From the NCBI GenBank assembly GCA_017858735.1, contig JAFMBH010000012.1, positions 1 through 61,808 of the forward strand: a stretch of DNA of 61,808 nucleotides, written 5' to 3'. Under the pieces are notes generated by a model. That model ran no database searches and was not told the DNA's origin. It saw only the letters and a list, made by a program, of their open reading frames with translations. Source of the DNA: Bacteroidota bacterium. Lineage in GTDB: Bacteria; Bacteroidota; Bacteroidia; Chitinophagales; Saprospiraceae. The position numbers and the translations under genes were made by a program. Shown here in pieces: positions 25,930 to 33,467 of this stretch; the first letter of the stretch is position 1; every line of letters starts with the position of its first letter.

Positions 25930-27435
25930 TTAAATATTTTCAAATAAAGGAATCAAATCCTTTTTTGTCACCTTGCCCATCGCATTTCTGGGAAGATTAT
26001 CCACCCATTTTATACGCCTTGGGATCTTGTATTTAGGTAATCTTTCCAATAACCATTGTAGAAAAACATCGGGGTTAATCATTGTATTTTCCTTACGTAT
26101 AATCGCAGCACAAACCAGCTCACCCCATTCATCATCAGGAAAACCCACCACGCTACAATCGTCCACGCCCTCATACTGTCTGAGCACTTCCTCTATTTCA
26201 ATAGCAGAAATTTTATATCCACCCGATTTAAGGATATCAATGGACGTTCTTCCGAGTATTTTATAATAACCATCCAGTAAAACGGCCGTGTCGCCCGTTT
26301 TGAACCAGCCATCCTCCGTAAAACTCTCTTCGGTAGCTTCCTTCCTTCTCCAATACTCTTGAAAAACGGCTGGACCTTTTACTTGAATTTCACCCGGTTC
26401 ACCCTTAATTTCTTTACCATCTTCCGCGACCAGTCTAATTTCAACTGTAGGCAGCGGCAAACCAACAAAACCAGGTTTTCTTTTTCCCCGTCGATATGGA
26501 TTTGAAATGGCCATACCTATTTCTGTCATTCCATATCGTTCAAGTAACCAATGCCCACTGATTTCATACCATTTTTCCATCACAGATACCGGCAAAGCAG
26601 CTGAGCCGGAAACCATTAATCTCTTTTTCAGGAGATTCCCCTTTATTTCACCAGCCCGGCGGTCGGAAAGACCCTCTATATATGTAATTAATTTATAATA
26701 TATTGTTGGGACGGCCATAAAGACGGTAAGAGAGGGAATTTCCAGTAATTCCACCACTTCTTTAGGATCAAATCTAGGAAAAAAAATACAGGTTGCACCC
26801 ACCCAAAGGGAACAGCAAACGACATTAATGATTCCATGAACATGATGCAAGGGCAGCACACACAGGGTTCTATCTTTACCTTCCCATTTCCAGGCCTTAT
26901 GAAGCATTTCAATTTGTGCCTTTATATTAGCATGGGTAGTCACTACTCCTTTGGGCAAATTTGTCGTTCCACTGGTATATAAAATCATGGCTTTCCGGGA
27001 CAAATTCAATACGGGAAGAGATTTTTCAGGGAACATTCTGGAATGCATCATCCCAGAAATAGAAAATAAGCGAATAGGTCTTTCCCCCTGACAAAGGGGT
27101 TCTAATAATGGCAAATATTCATCGGAGGCGACAATGAAATCCGCCGCTGTATCTTGAATAACGTAATCAAGAGACGGAGGTGGATAGGTTAAACAGAGTG
27201 GAACGGCTATTCCACCGGCAATCCAGATAGCCCATTGAACAGAAACATAATCCACGGCAGGATTAACCATAAAAGCTACCCTGGCTTCTGCAAGATCCTC
27301 CTTTTGACCTAAAAGTAAAGTAGCAAAATGTTGGGCACGATGAATAATCGAACCATATTTCCATGCCTCACCCTCTGAATAAACAGCTACCTGATCTTTA
27401 TATCTTTTTGCTCTTTTAACTATTTCATAACACAT
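25930..27435 (-). CDS. Acyl-CoA ligase, probable malonyl-CoA synthetase (MatB-like)
   Basis: An AMP-forming ligase of 501 residues expected to activate a short acid to its CoA ester. Motifs: P-loop YTSGTTNLPKGVV (about 153-165), YGMTEIGMA (about 300), the hinge GRTSIDILKSGGYKIS with IEIEEVL, and the C-terminal catalytic lysine in PRNAMGKVTKKDL. Size and motif spacing fit MatB-type malonyl-CoA synthetases, and the directly downstream madL-madM genes support malonate as substrate. Other dicarboxylates or short acids cannot be excluded from sequence. No malonyl-CoA decarboxylase (matA) is present in the window. It lies only 4 bases from the ExuT-like gene, so it is translationally close to the hexuronate genes. 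Confidence 0.82.
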   Translation of the reverse strand: MCYEIVKRAKRYKDQVAVYSEGEAWKYGSIIHRAQHFATLLLGQKEDLAEARVAFMVNPAVDYVSVQWAIWIAGGIAVPLCLTYPPPSLDYVIQDTAADFIVASDEYLPLLEPLCQGERPIRLFSISGMMHSRMFPEKSLPVLNLSRKAMILYTSGTTNLPKGVVTTHANIKAQIEMLHKAWKWEGKDRTLCVLPLHHVHGIINVVCCSLWVGATCIFFPRFDPKEVVELLEIPSLTVFMAVPTIYYKLITYIEGLSDRRAGEIKGNLLKKRLMVSGSAALPVSVMEKWYEISGHWLLERYGMTEIGMAISNPYRRGKRKPGFVGLPLPTVEIRLVAEDGKEIKGEPGEIQVKGPAVFQEYWRRKEATEESFTEDGWFKTGDTAVLLDGYYKILGRTSIDILKSGGYKISAIEIEEVLRQYEGVDDCSVVGFPDDEWGELVCAAIIRKENTMINPDVFLQWLLERLPKYKIPRRIKWVDNLPRNAMGKVTKKDLIPLFENI

Positions 27436-27439
27436 AATG

Positions 27440-28723
27440 CTACTCTTTGTAAGGAGTCATTTTAGGGCTAATAAAGTGCATAACGGCCCAGGCCAGCATA
27501 TACATCAGACCACAAACGAAGAAAATAATATTATAACCTGCGGTTGAATCTCCCAATTGTCTGTAAGTTTCAAGAATGTAGCCTACAAAAATTGGAAATA
27601 AAACACCTCCTACGGATCCGGCCATACCACCAATACCTACGACTGAACTGATGGCCTTTTTAGGAAACATATCAGAAGCAACGGTAAAAATATTAGCACT
27701 CCAGGCTTGATGTGCTGCAGCGGCTAAGCTGATAAGGGCAACGGCAACCCACATATTTGTAGCGTACTTGGCTGACATGATTGGCAGTACACAAAGAGCA
27801 AAAATAAACATAGCTGTTTTTCTGGCTTTATAAACAGGCCATCCTTTTTGAATAAAGTAAGAAGAAAGATACCCTCCGCCAATACTGCCAATAGACGTCG
27901 CCATATATATGATTACTAATGGCCAACCTGGTTTTTTGAGATCGAGATTGAAGCTCGTAGAAAAATAAGAAGGCAACCAGAATAAGAAAAACCACCAGAT
28001 AGGGTCTGTTAATAATTTACCTGCAATAAAAACATAGGTTTGCCTTACGCGAAACAAGGTTCCCCAGGTAATAGGTTTTTCATTGCTCGTATCTTCTTCA
28101 TTATCGCTATGAATATGAGCAAGTTCCGCTTCCGTTACTTTTTTGTGTCTGGTTGGAATTTCGTAATAGTACAGCCAAAATATTAACCAAACAAAGCCGA
28201 TAGCACCAGTTATAATAAAGGCTTCCTGCCAGCCATACAAAGCGAGGATGGTTGGGACTAAAATGGGAGCAAAAACGGCACCTATATTGGCACCCGAGTT
28301 AAAAATCCCTGTAGCTAAGGCTCTTTCCTTTTTTGGAAACCATTCTGCTACCGTTTTAATGGCTGCGGGAAAATTACCAGATTCACCCAATCCCAGGGCT
28401 GCTCTGGCAACGCCAAATCCAAAGGTTGTCTTAACTACTCCATGCAAGCAAGCGGCAATACTCCAAAAAACAATGGAGATACTGAAGCCCATTTTAGTGC
28501 CTATTTTATCAATAATTCTGCCAAATACAAGTAATCCCAGGGCATAAGCAGCTGTAAATGCCATGACTATATTGGCATAATCCTTTTCTGACCATCCAAA
28601 TTCCACCTCGAGCGTAGGTTTCAACAAACCAATAACCTGTCGGTCAATATAATTAATGGTAGTAGCAAAGAAAAGGAGAGCAACGACTATCCAACGTTGA
28701 TTTCCAATAGGTGATTTACTCAT
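27440..28723 (-). CDS. ExuT-like hexuronate MFS transporter
   Basis: A twelve-helix inner-membrane carrier of the anion:cation symporter (ACS) family, 427 residues. The N-terminal ATTINYIDRQVIGLL signature, LGLGESGNFPAAIKTVAEWFPKKERALATGIFNSG and the large hydrophilic loop after helix 6 are typical of hexuronate (glucuronate/galacturonate) transporters. The flanking kdgK, uxuA and mannonate oxidoreductase genes support hexuronate or aldonate uptake. It lies 26 bases after kdgK and 4 bases before the acyl-CoA ligase. Confidence 0.9.
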   Translation of the reverse strand: MSKSPIGNQRWIVVALLFFATTINYIDRQVIGLLKPTLEVEFGWSEKDYANIVMAFTAAYALGLLVFGRIIDKIGTKMGFSISIVFWSIAACLHGVVKTTFGFGVARAALGLGESGNFPAAIKTVAEWFPKKERALATGIFNSGANIGAVFAPILVPTILALYGWQEAFIITGAIGFVWLIFWLYYYEIPTRHKKVTEAELAHIHSDNEEDTSNEKPITWGTLFRVRQTYVFIAGKLLTDPIWWFFLFWLPSYFSTSFNLDLKKPGWPLVIIYMATSIGSIGGGYLSSYFIQKGWPVYKARKTAMFIFALCVLPIMSAKYATNMWVAVALISLAAAAHQAWSANIFTVASDMFPKKAISSVVGIGGMAGSVGGVLFPIFVGYILETYRQLGDSTAGYNIIFFVCGLMYMLAWAVMHFISPKMTPYKE

Positions 28724-28749
28724 ATTCTCAAAATTTAAAGTTCATTTAA

Positions 28750-29784
28750 TTATCTGGAAACGCGGCCAGACCCGTCCCCTTTCATAAGATTTTTTACTTC
28801 ATCTACGGTGACCAGATTAAAATCGCCATAAATGGTATGTTTTAAACAAGAGGCTGCTACAGCAAAATTTAGTGCCTGCTGATCATCATCGGGATAGGTT
28901 AACAGACCGCAAATCAGACCTCCCATAAAGGAATCACCACCCCCTACTCTATCGACAATATGGGTAATATCATATTGAGGTGAAAAGAATATTTTTTCGC
29001 CATTAAACAAGGTACCTGCCCAGGTATTATGATTAGCGTTAATAGAACCTCTTAAGGTAATGATCACCTTTTTTGCTCTTGGAAATCTCTTTACCAACTG
29101 ACGGCAAACCGATTCATAAGCGGCAGCTTCCACATGACCTGCAGTCACATCGACCCCTTCAGGTTGAATATGAAAAACTTTTTCAGCATCCTCCTCATTT
29201 CCCAAAATGACATCACAACCTGCCACTAAATCTGGCATTACCTCTGCTGCGGTTTTTCCGTATTTCCATAAATTTTTTCTGAAATTCAAATCTGTAGAAA
29301 CCGTGACACCCAGTTTATTAGCCATTTTTATACCCTCCAGACAGGTTGCGGCGGCCCCTTCAGAAAGTGCGGGAGTAATTCCCGTCCAGTGAAACCAATT
29401 GGCATCTTTAAAAATAGCTTCCCAATCGAGCATACCCGGCTGAATATCAGCTATAGCGGAACCAGCACGATCATAAACTACTTTACTTGCGCGGGCCACA
29501 GCGCCCGTTTCAAGGAAATAGATGCCCACTCTCTCACCACCCCTTAAAATATCCTGTGTCTGAACATTATATTTTCTTAAGTTTTGAATAGCCCAATCGC
29601 CAATATCATTCTTGGGCAATCGGGAAACGAAAGAAGCTGGAATACCGTAATTTGCCAAAGAAACGGCAACATTCGCCTCTCCACCACCAAAAGTTGCCTC
29701 CAGCTGGGTAGATTGAGAAAACCGAAGATATCCCGGAGATGCTAATCTGAGCATGATTTCACCGAAAGTCACTACTTTTTTCAT
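28750..29784 (-). CDS. kdgK: 2-keto-3-deoxygluconate kinase (PfkB family)
   Basis: Phosphorylates 2-keto-3-deoxygluconate to KDPG in the cytosol, the step after mannonate dehydratase. It has 344 residues. The N-terminal FGEIMLRL and FGGGEANVAVSLANYG (about 32-47) bind sugar. The PfkB signature is VDRVGGGDSFMGGL, with catalytic base D284 in GGGD. Context is decisive: uxuA is 32 bases upstream and the ExuT-like carrier 26 bases downstream. No Eda-type KDPG aldolase is encoded nearby. Confidence 0.93.
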   Translation of the reverse strand: MKKVVTFGEIMLRLASPGYLRFSQSTQLEATFGGGEANVAVSLANYGIPASFVSRLPKNDIGDWAIQNLRKYNVQTQDILRGGERVGIYFLETGAVARASKVVYDRAGSAIADIQPGMLDWEAIFKDANWFHWTGITPALSEGAAATCLEGIKMANKLGVTVSTDLNFRKNLWKYGKTAAEVMPDLVAGCDVILGNEEDAEKVFHIQPEGVDVTAGHVEAAAYESVCRQLVKRFPRAKKVIITLRGSINANHNTWAGTLFNGEKIFFSPQYDITHIVDRVGGGDSFMGGLICGLLTYPDDDQQALNFAVAASCLKHTIYGDFNLVTVDEVKNLMKGDGSGRVSR

Positions 29785-29816
29785 AACTTATAATTTATTT
29801 GTTTGGGTTATTAATA

Positions 29817-31010
29817 TTAATCGATAAATCGTTGAATGGCATATTCTGTACCTCTCAATTCAGCTAAACCGCGCAAACGACCAATAGCAGAATATCCAGG
29901 ATAGGTTGTTTTCTTCAAATCATCCAGCATTTGATGCCCATGGTCAGGTCTCATGGGAATGGAAACATTTCGAGTGCGCATCCATTGTACAATCTCTGTT
30001 ATGACCTCATACATATCCACATCTCCCTCTAAATGATTGTCTTCAAAAAAGTCGCCATTTTCATTTCGGGTGGTGCTTCGAAGATGGATGAAATGAATTC
30101 TTTCTCCAAATTCCTTTACCATTTCAGGTAAATTATTATCTGATCTCACACCATAAGAACCTGTGCAAAAACACAATCCATTTTCCTTTGCCGGAACTGC
30201 CTGTATCATATCTCTGACATCATTTGCACAGCTCATGATTCTGGGTAAACCCAGTAAATTAAACGGCGGATCATCCGGATGAATAGCCATAACCACCCCA
30301 CATTCCTGAGCAACGGGAATAATTTCCTTTAGAAAATGCTGCAAATTTGCCTTTAATTTTTGGCTGTCAATATTAGCGTAAGTATCCAGGGCAGCCTGAA
30401 ACTGCTCCAGGGTAAAACTTTCCTCACTGCCAGGAAGACCTTTTAGCATATTACTTTCCAAAAGAACCTTTTCCCCGGAAGACATATTGTTAAACCTCTC
30501 CGTAGCCCTTTGTATTTCCTCCGCGCTATAGTCTGCGGTAGCTCCGTTTCTCTTCAATATAAATAAATCAAAAGCAACAAAAGCAGCCCTTTCATACAAT
30601 AAAGCTAAAGAGCCATCAGGCTGTTTGAAAACCAGATCGGTTCTTGTCCAATCTAAAATAGGCATGAAATTATAAGTAATCACCCTAACATCGCAGGCAG
30701 CCAGGTTTCGCATCGATTCCTTATAATTTTTTATATAATCCTCAAAACCAGCACTCTGTGTTTTAATTGCTTCGTTAACGGGAAGACTTTCTACTACATC
30801 CCAGGTTAATCCAGCGGCTTCAATGATCTGTTTTCTGATAAGGATTTTCTCTTTTGTCCATACGGCGCCATTGGGAATATGGTGAAGCGCGCTAACAATG
30901 CCCGTGCATCCCGATTGACGAATGTCGGAAAGGGAAACAGGATCATTTGGTCCATACCAACGCATCGTTGGTATCATCGTTTTTTTATTTGGCGAAAGCC
31001 CCGTAAACAT
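29817..31010 (-). CDS. uxuA: Mannonate dehydratase
   Basis: Converts D-mannonate to 2-keto-3-deoxygluconate in hexuronate breakdown. It has 397 residues, like E. coli UxuA. Diagnostic segments are [52 protein letters not shown], the metal-binding FCTGSYGVR region and [14 protein letters not shown] 31010 precedes the usual family start by about ten residues; ATG at residue 12 (MIPTMRWYG) is an alternative. It lies between the SDR oxidoreductase (23-base gap) and kdgK (32-base gap) in one operon. Confidence 0.95.
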   Translation of the reverse strand: MFTGLSPNKKTMIPTMRWYGPNDPVSLSDIRQSGCTGIVSALHHIPNGAVWTKEKILIRKQIIEAAGLTWDVVESLPVNEAIKTQSAGFEDYIKNYKESMRNLAACDVRVITYNFMPILDWTRTDLVFKQPDGSLALLYERAAFVAFDLFILKRNGATADYSAEEIQRATERFNNMSSGEKVLLESNMLKGLPGSEESFTLEQFQAALDTYANIDSQKLKANLQHFLKEIIPVAQECGVVMAIHPDDPPFNLLGLPRIMSCANDVRDMIQAVPAKENGLCFCTGSYGVRSDNNLPEMVKEFGERIHFIHLRSTTRNENGDFFEDNHLEGDVDMYEVITEIVQWMRTRNVSIPMRPDHGHQMLDDLKKTTYPGYSAIGRLRGLAELRGTEYAIQRFID

Positions 31011-31033
31011 AATTGTATGATTAAATTGTTAAA

Positions 31034-31861
31034 TTAAACCCCGCTGGAGGACATAAAACCACCATCGACCCTAACATTTGTGCCTGTAACAAACTTTGAG
31101 GCATCGCTTAGAAGCCATATCAGCGCGCCATTTAATTCATTTGGACTTCCAAATCTTTTAAATGGGGTTTGTTTTAAGATAGATTGTCCGCGCGGAGTCA
31201 GCGATCCATCTGGTTGGGTAAGCAACGCCCTGTTTTGATCCGTTAGAAAAAACCCCGGCACTAAGGCATTCACTCTTATCTTGTCACCGTGACGATTAGC
31301 TACTTCAATGGCAAACCATTTCGTATAGGCATCAATCGCTGACTTGGCCATACTGTAACCCAAAACTTTGGTTAATGGTCTGACGGTACTCACCGACGAA
31401 ATATTCACAATACTTCCCGTTTCTTCCTTAACTAGTTCGGCACCAAAAATTTGCGTAGGCAATAGGGTTCCCCAAACATTTAAATCGAGCGCTTTTTTCA
31501 TTCCGCTCATGCTGAAGGAAAATATATCGGCCTCGGGTTGTAAAACTGCCTCGGGAACATTGCCTCCCGCAGCATTTACTAAGCCACTTATTTTTCCAAA
31601 ACGTTGTAAAATCAAATCCTTTGCACGTTTCAATGAATCTTCATCCATGACATCAGCCTGGGCAAAAAAAGCAATCCCTCCTTTTGCTTCAATATCCTTA
31701 ACAGCCAATAGTCCTTTAGGCTCATCTCTTCCCAAAATAACTACGCTTCCACCAGCCAGTGCTATGGCTTCACTAAAGGATTTTCCAAGGATTCCATAAC
31801 CTCCCGTTACAATTATTACTTTATCTTTTAAAGAAAAAGATTCCGTTGTTCCACTACTCAT
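31034..31861 (-). CDS. SDR-family D-mannonate oxidoreductase (fructuronate reductase)
   Basis: A short-chain dehydrogenase of 275 residues, likely reducing D-fructuronate to D-mannonate with NAD(P)H. It has the Rossmann motif TGGYGILG (19-26), NAAGG (96-100), the serine region NISS (153-156) and catalytic Y169-x3-K173 (YSMAKS). The C-terminal GTNVRVDGGFM motif is typical of the family. In many Bacteroidota and Firmicutes this SDR replaces the long-chain UxuB, and its position directly before uxuA supports the assignment. It is the first gene of the eight-gene operon. A LacI-type palindrome lies 119 bases upstream of its ATG. Confidence 0.87.
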   Translation of the reverse strand: MSSGTTESFSLKDKVIIVTGGYGILGKSFSEAIALAGGSVVILGRDEPKGLLAVKDIEAKGGIAFFAQADVMDEDSLKRAKDLILQRFGKISGLVNAAGGNVPEAVLQPEADIFSFSMSGMKKALDLNVWGTLLPTQIFGAELVKEETGSIVNISSVSTVRPLTKVLGYSMAKSAIDAYTKWFAIEVANRHGDKIRVNALVPGFFLTDQNRALLTQPDGSLTPRGQSILKQTPFKRFGSPNELNGALIWLLSDASKFVTGTNVRVDGGFMSSSGV

Positions 31862-31979
31862 TCCGTTTACATTTAAGAATTTAGCCCGTTTAAGAGCCTA
31901 ATAATTTCTAAATATAATAGAATAAGTTTGAAAATTTAGCACTTATACTGCCCGATCTTAGCGTAACACTAAAAATATT

Positions 31980-31997
31980 TACGAAAACGTTGTCGTA
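31980..31997. promoter_or_regulatory. LacI-type operator candidate upstream of the uronate operon
   Basis: TACGAAAACGTTGTCGTA is an 18-base palindrome with one mismatched pair and a central AACGTT, the pattern of LacI/PurR-family operators. It lies 119 bases upstream of the mannonate oxidoreductase ATG and 33 bases past the MATE stop codon. No LacI-family gene is in the window. It could instead be part of a weak terminator of the MATE gene, as it is followed by AATATTTTTA on the minus strand. Confidence 0.45.
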
Positions 31998-32029
31998 GAA
32001 AATAAATAATTTGGAGAATGCCTCTATCC

Positions 32030-33352
32030 TTATTGATTTGCCTTGTACTTAAATCTATAAAAAAGTAACAACGCACTGGCGCTTAATGCGACAATAAAAC
32101 CCACCCAAAGACCATAAACCTCCCATTTTAGATTAAAGGCTAAAAAATAACCAACGGGTAAACCTACTATCCAATAAGCCACCAGCACAATGAGGGTAGG
32201 AATTTTCATATCCTGTGCGCCTCTGAGAAGGCCAATACCTACCGCTTGGGTTGAGTCAGAAATTTGAAAAACACCCGCCAATATCATCAGACCGGTAGCA
32301 TATTTCAAAACCTCCGTTTCATCATTAAAAAGTTTGGGCAGGCCACTTCTTCCTATGAATAGAATAACGGCGCAAATCACTCCATACACCACCGCCATGG
32401 AAAAATTACTATAGCCAATTTTCCTGACCTGCTCTTTATTTCCCTGACCTCTTGCATTAGCTACCCTTATACTGCCCGCTGAACTAATGCCCAAAGACAC
32501 CATATAAGTTATCGCCGCCATATTTAGGGCAATCTGGTGTGCAGCTTGTTGCACATAACCTAACCATCCTGACATTATCCCTGAAACGGCAAACGCACCT
32601 GCTTCCATACCATACTGAACAGCACTAGGTATGCCCACCCTGAGTATGTCTTTAATTCTGGATGATTTTAACACAAAGGCCTGCTTTACTTCTTGTAAAT
32701 ACGGTTTATATACCGACTTATATATGAGTAAAAATATGATTGAAACCAGAAGCAGACAGCGGGAAATAAAGGTAGCCAGACCGGCTCCCGTGAGCTCCAT
32801 TTCTGGAAATCCAAAATGACCGAAAATAAATATATAATTTAAAAATCCATTCACCGGTAAGGACGCTAAAGACAGATACATTGGCCATTTTGTTTCGCCC
32901 AGTCCATCGGAAAACTGTTTTAAAACCATGAATAAAATCATGGGTAACATACTCCAGGTCATCCACCTTAAATAAGAGGCAGATAAATCTACAACAATGT
33001 CATCTTGCCCCATATTATGTAAAAGGAAATGCTGAGAAAACTCAATACCCACAGCTAAGAATAACATCATAAAAAAAGCGACAAATAAACCATTCACAGC
33101 AATGACCAAAGGTTTATTTATCTGTCCGTTTCCCAATGAATGAGCCACTAAGGGTGAAATAGCCATGGTTAATCCAAAGCCTAAAACCAGCGGAATGGTG
33201 AGTAAATTATTTACAAAACTGGCCGCCGCCAACTGGCTGCTATGGATGGCGCCAACCATGGCACTATCTATCACTCCAAGGAACATTTGCGATAAATTAC
33301 CCAATATAATTGGCCATCCCAGATACAATGTCTCCTTTATCTCTTTGCGCAT
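32030..33352 (-). CDS. MATE-family multidrug/cation exporter
   Basis: A twelve-helix Na+ or H+ coupled exporter of cationic drugs and metabolites, 440 residues. It starts EIKETLYLGWPIILGNLSQMFLGVIDSAMVG, the classic NorM helix-1 sequence. GAGLATFISRCLLL and IRVANARGQG follow at the expected half-molecule positions. It is a single gene with its own putative promoter (TACCTTTG at 33369-33376). It is not obviously linked to the neighbouring operons. Confidence 0.94.
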   Translation of the reverse strand: MRKEIKETLYLGWPIILGNLSQMFLGVIDSAMVGAIHSSQLAAASFVNNLLTIPLVLGFGLTMAISPLVAHSLGNGQINKPLVIAVNGLFVAFFMMLFLAVGIEFSQHFLLHNMGQDDIVVDLSASYLRWMTWSMLPMILFMVLKQFSDGLGETKWPMYLSLASLPVNGFLNYIFIFGHFGFPEMELTGAGLATFISRCLLLVSIIFLLIYKSVYKPYLQEVKQAFVLKSSRIKDILRVGIPSAVQYGMEAGAFAVSGIMSGWLGYVQQAAHQIALNMAAITYMVSLGISSAGSIRVANARGQGNKEQVRKIGYSNFSMAVVYGVICAVILFIGRSGLPKLFNDETEVLKYATGLMILAGVFQISDSTQAVGIGLLRGAQDMKIPTLIVLVAYWIVGLPVGYFLAFNLKWEVYGLWVGFIVALSASALLLFYRFKYKANQ

Positions 33353-33368
33353 TTTTTCAAATTTGTTG

Positions 33369-33376
33369 CAAAGGTA
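33369..33376 (-). promoter_or_regulatory. Putative -7 box for the MATE gene
   Basis: The minus strand reads TACCTTTG, an exact TAnnTTTG match ending 17 bases upstream of the ATG at 33352. The -33 TTG is only TTT. Confidence 0.5.
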
Positions 33377-33467
33377 TCATTTTTAAAGCGCTAAATTGAC
33401 CTGGAAATCGTTTAGGTGAATTATTTAACCTGACTACTTTCCATCCTAAATGATTCCATTCCCAGGA

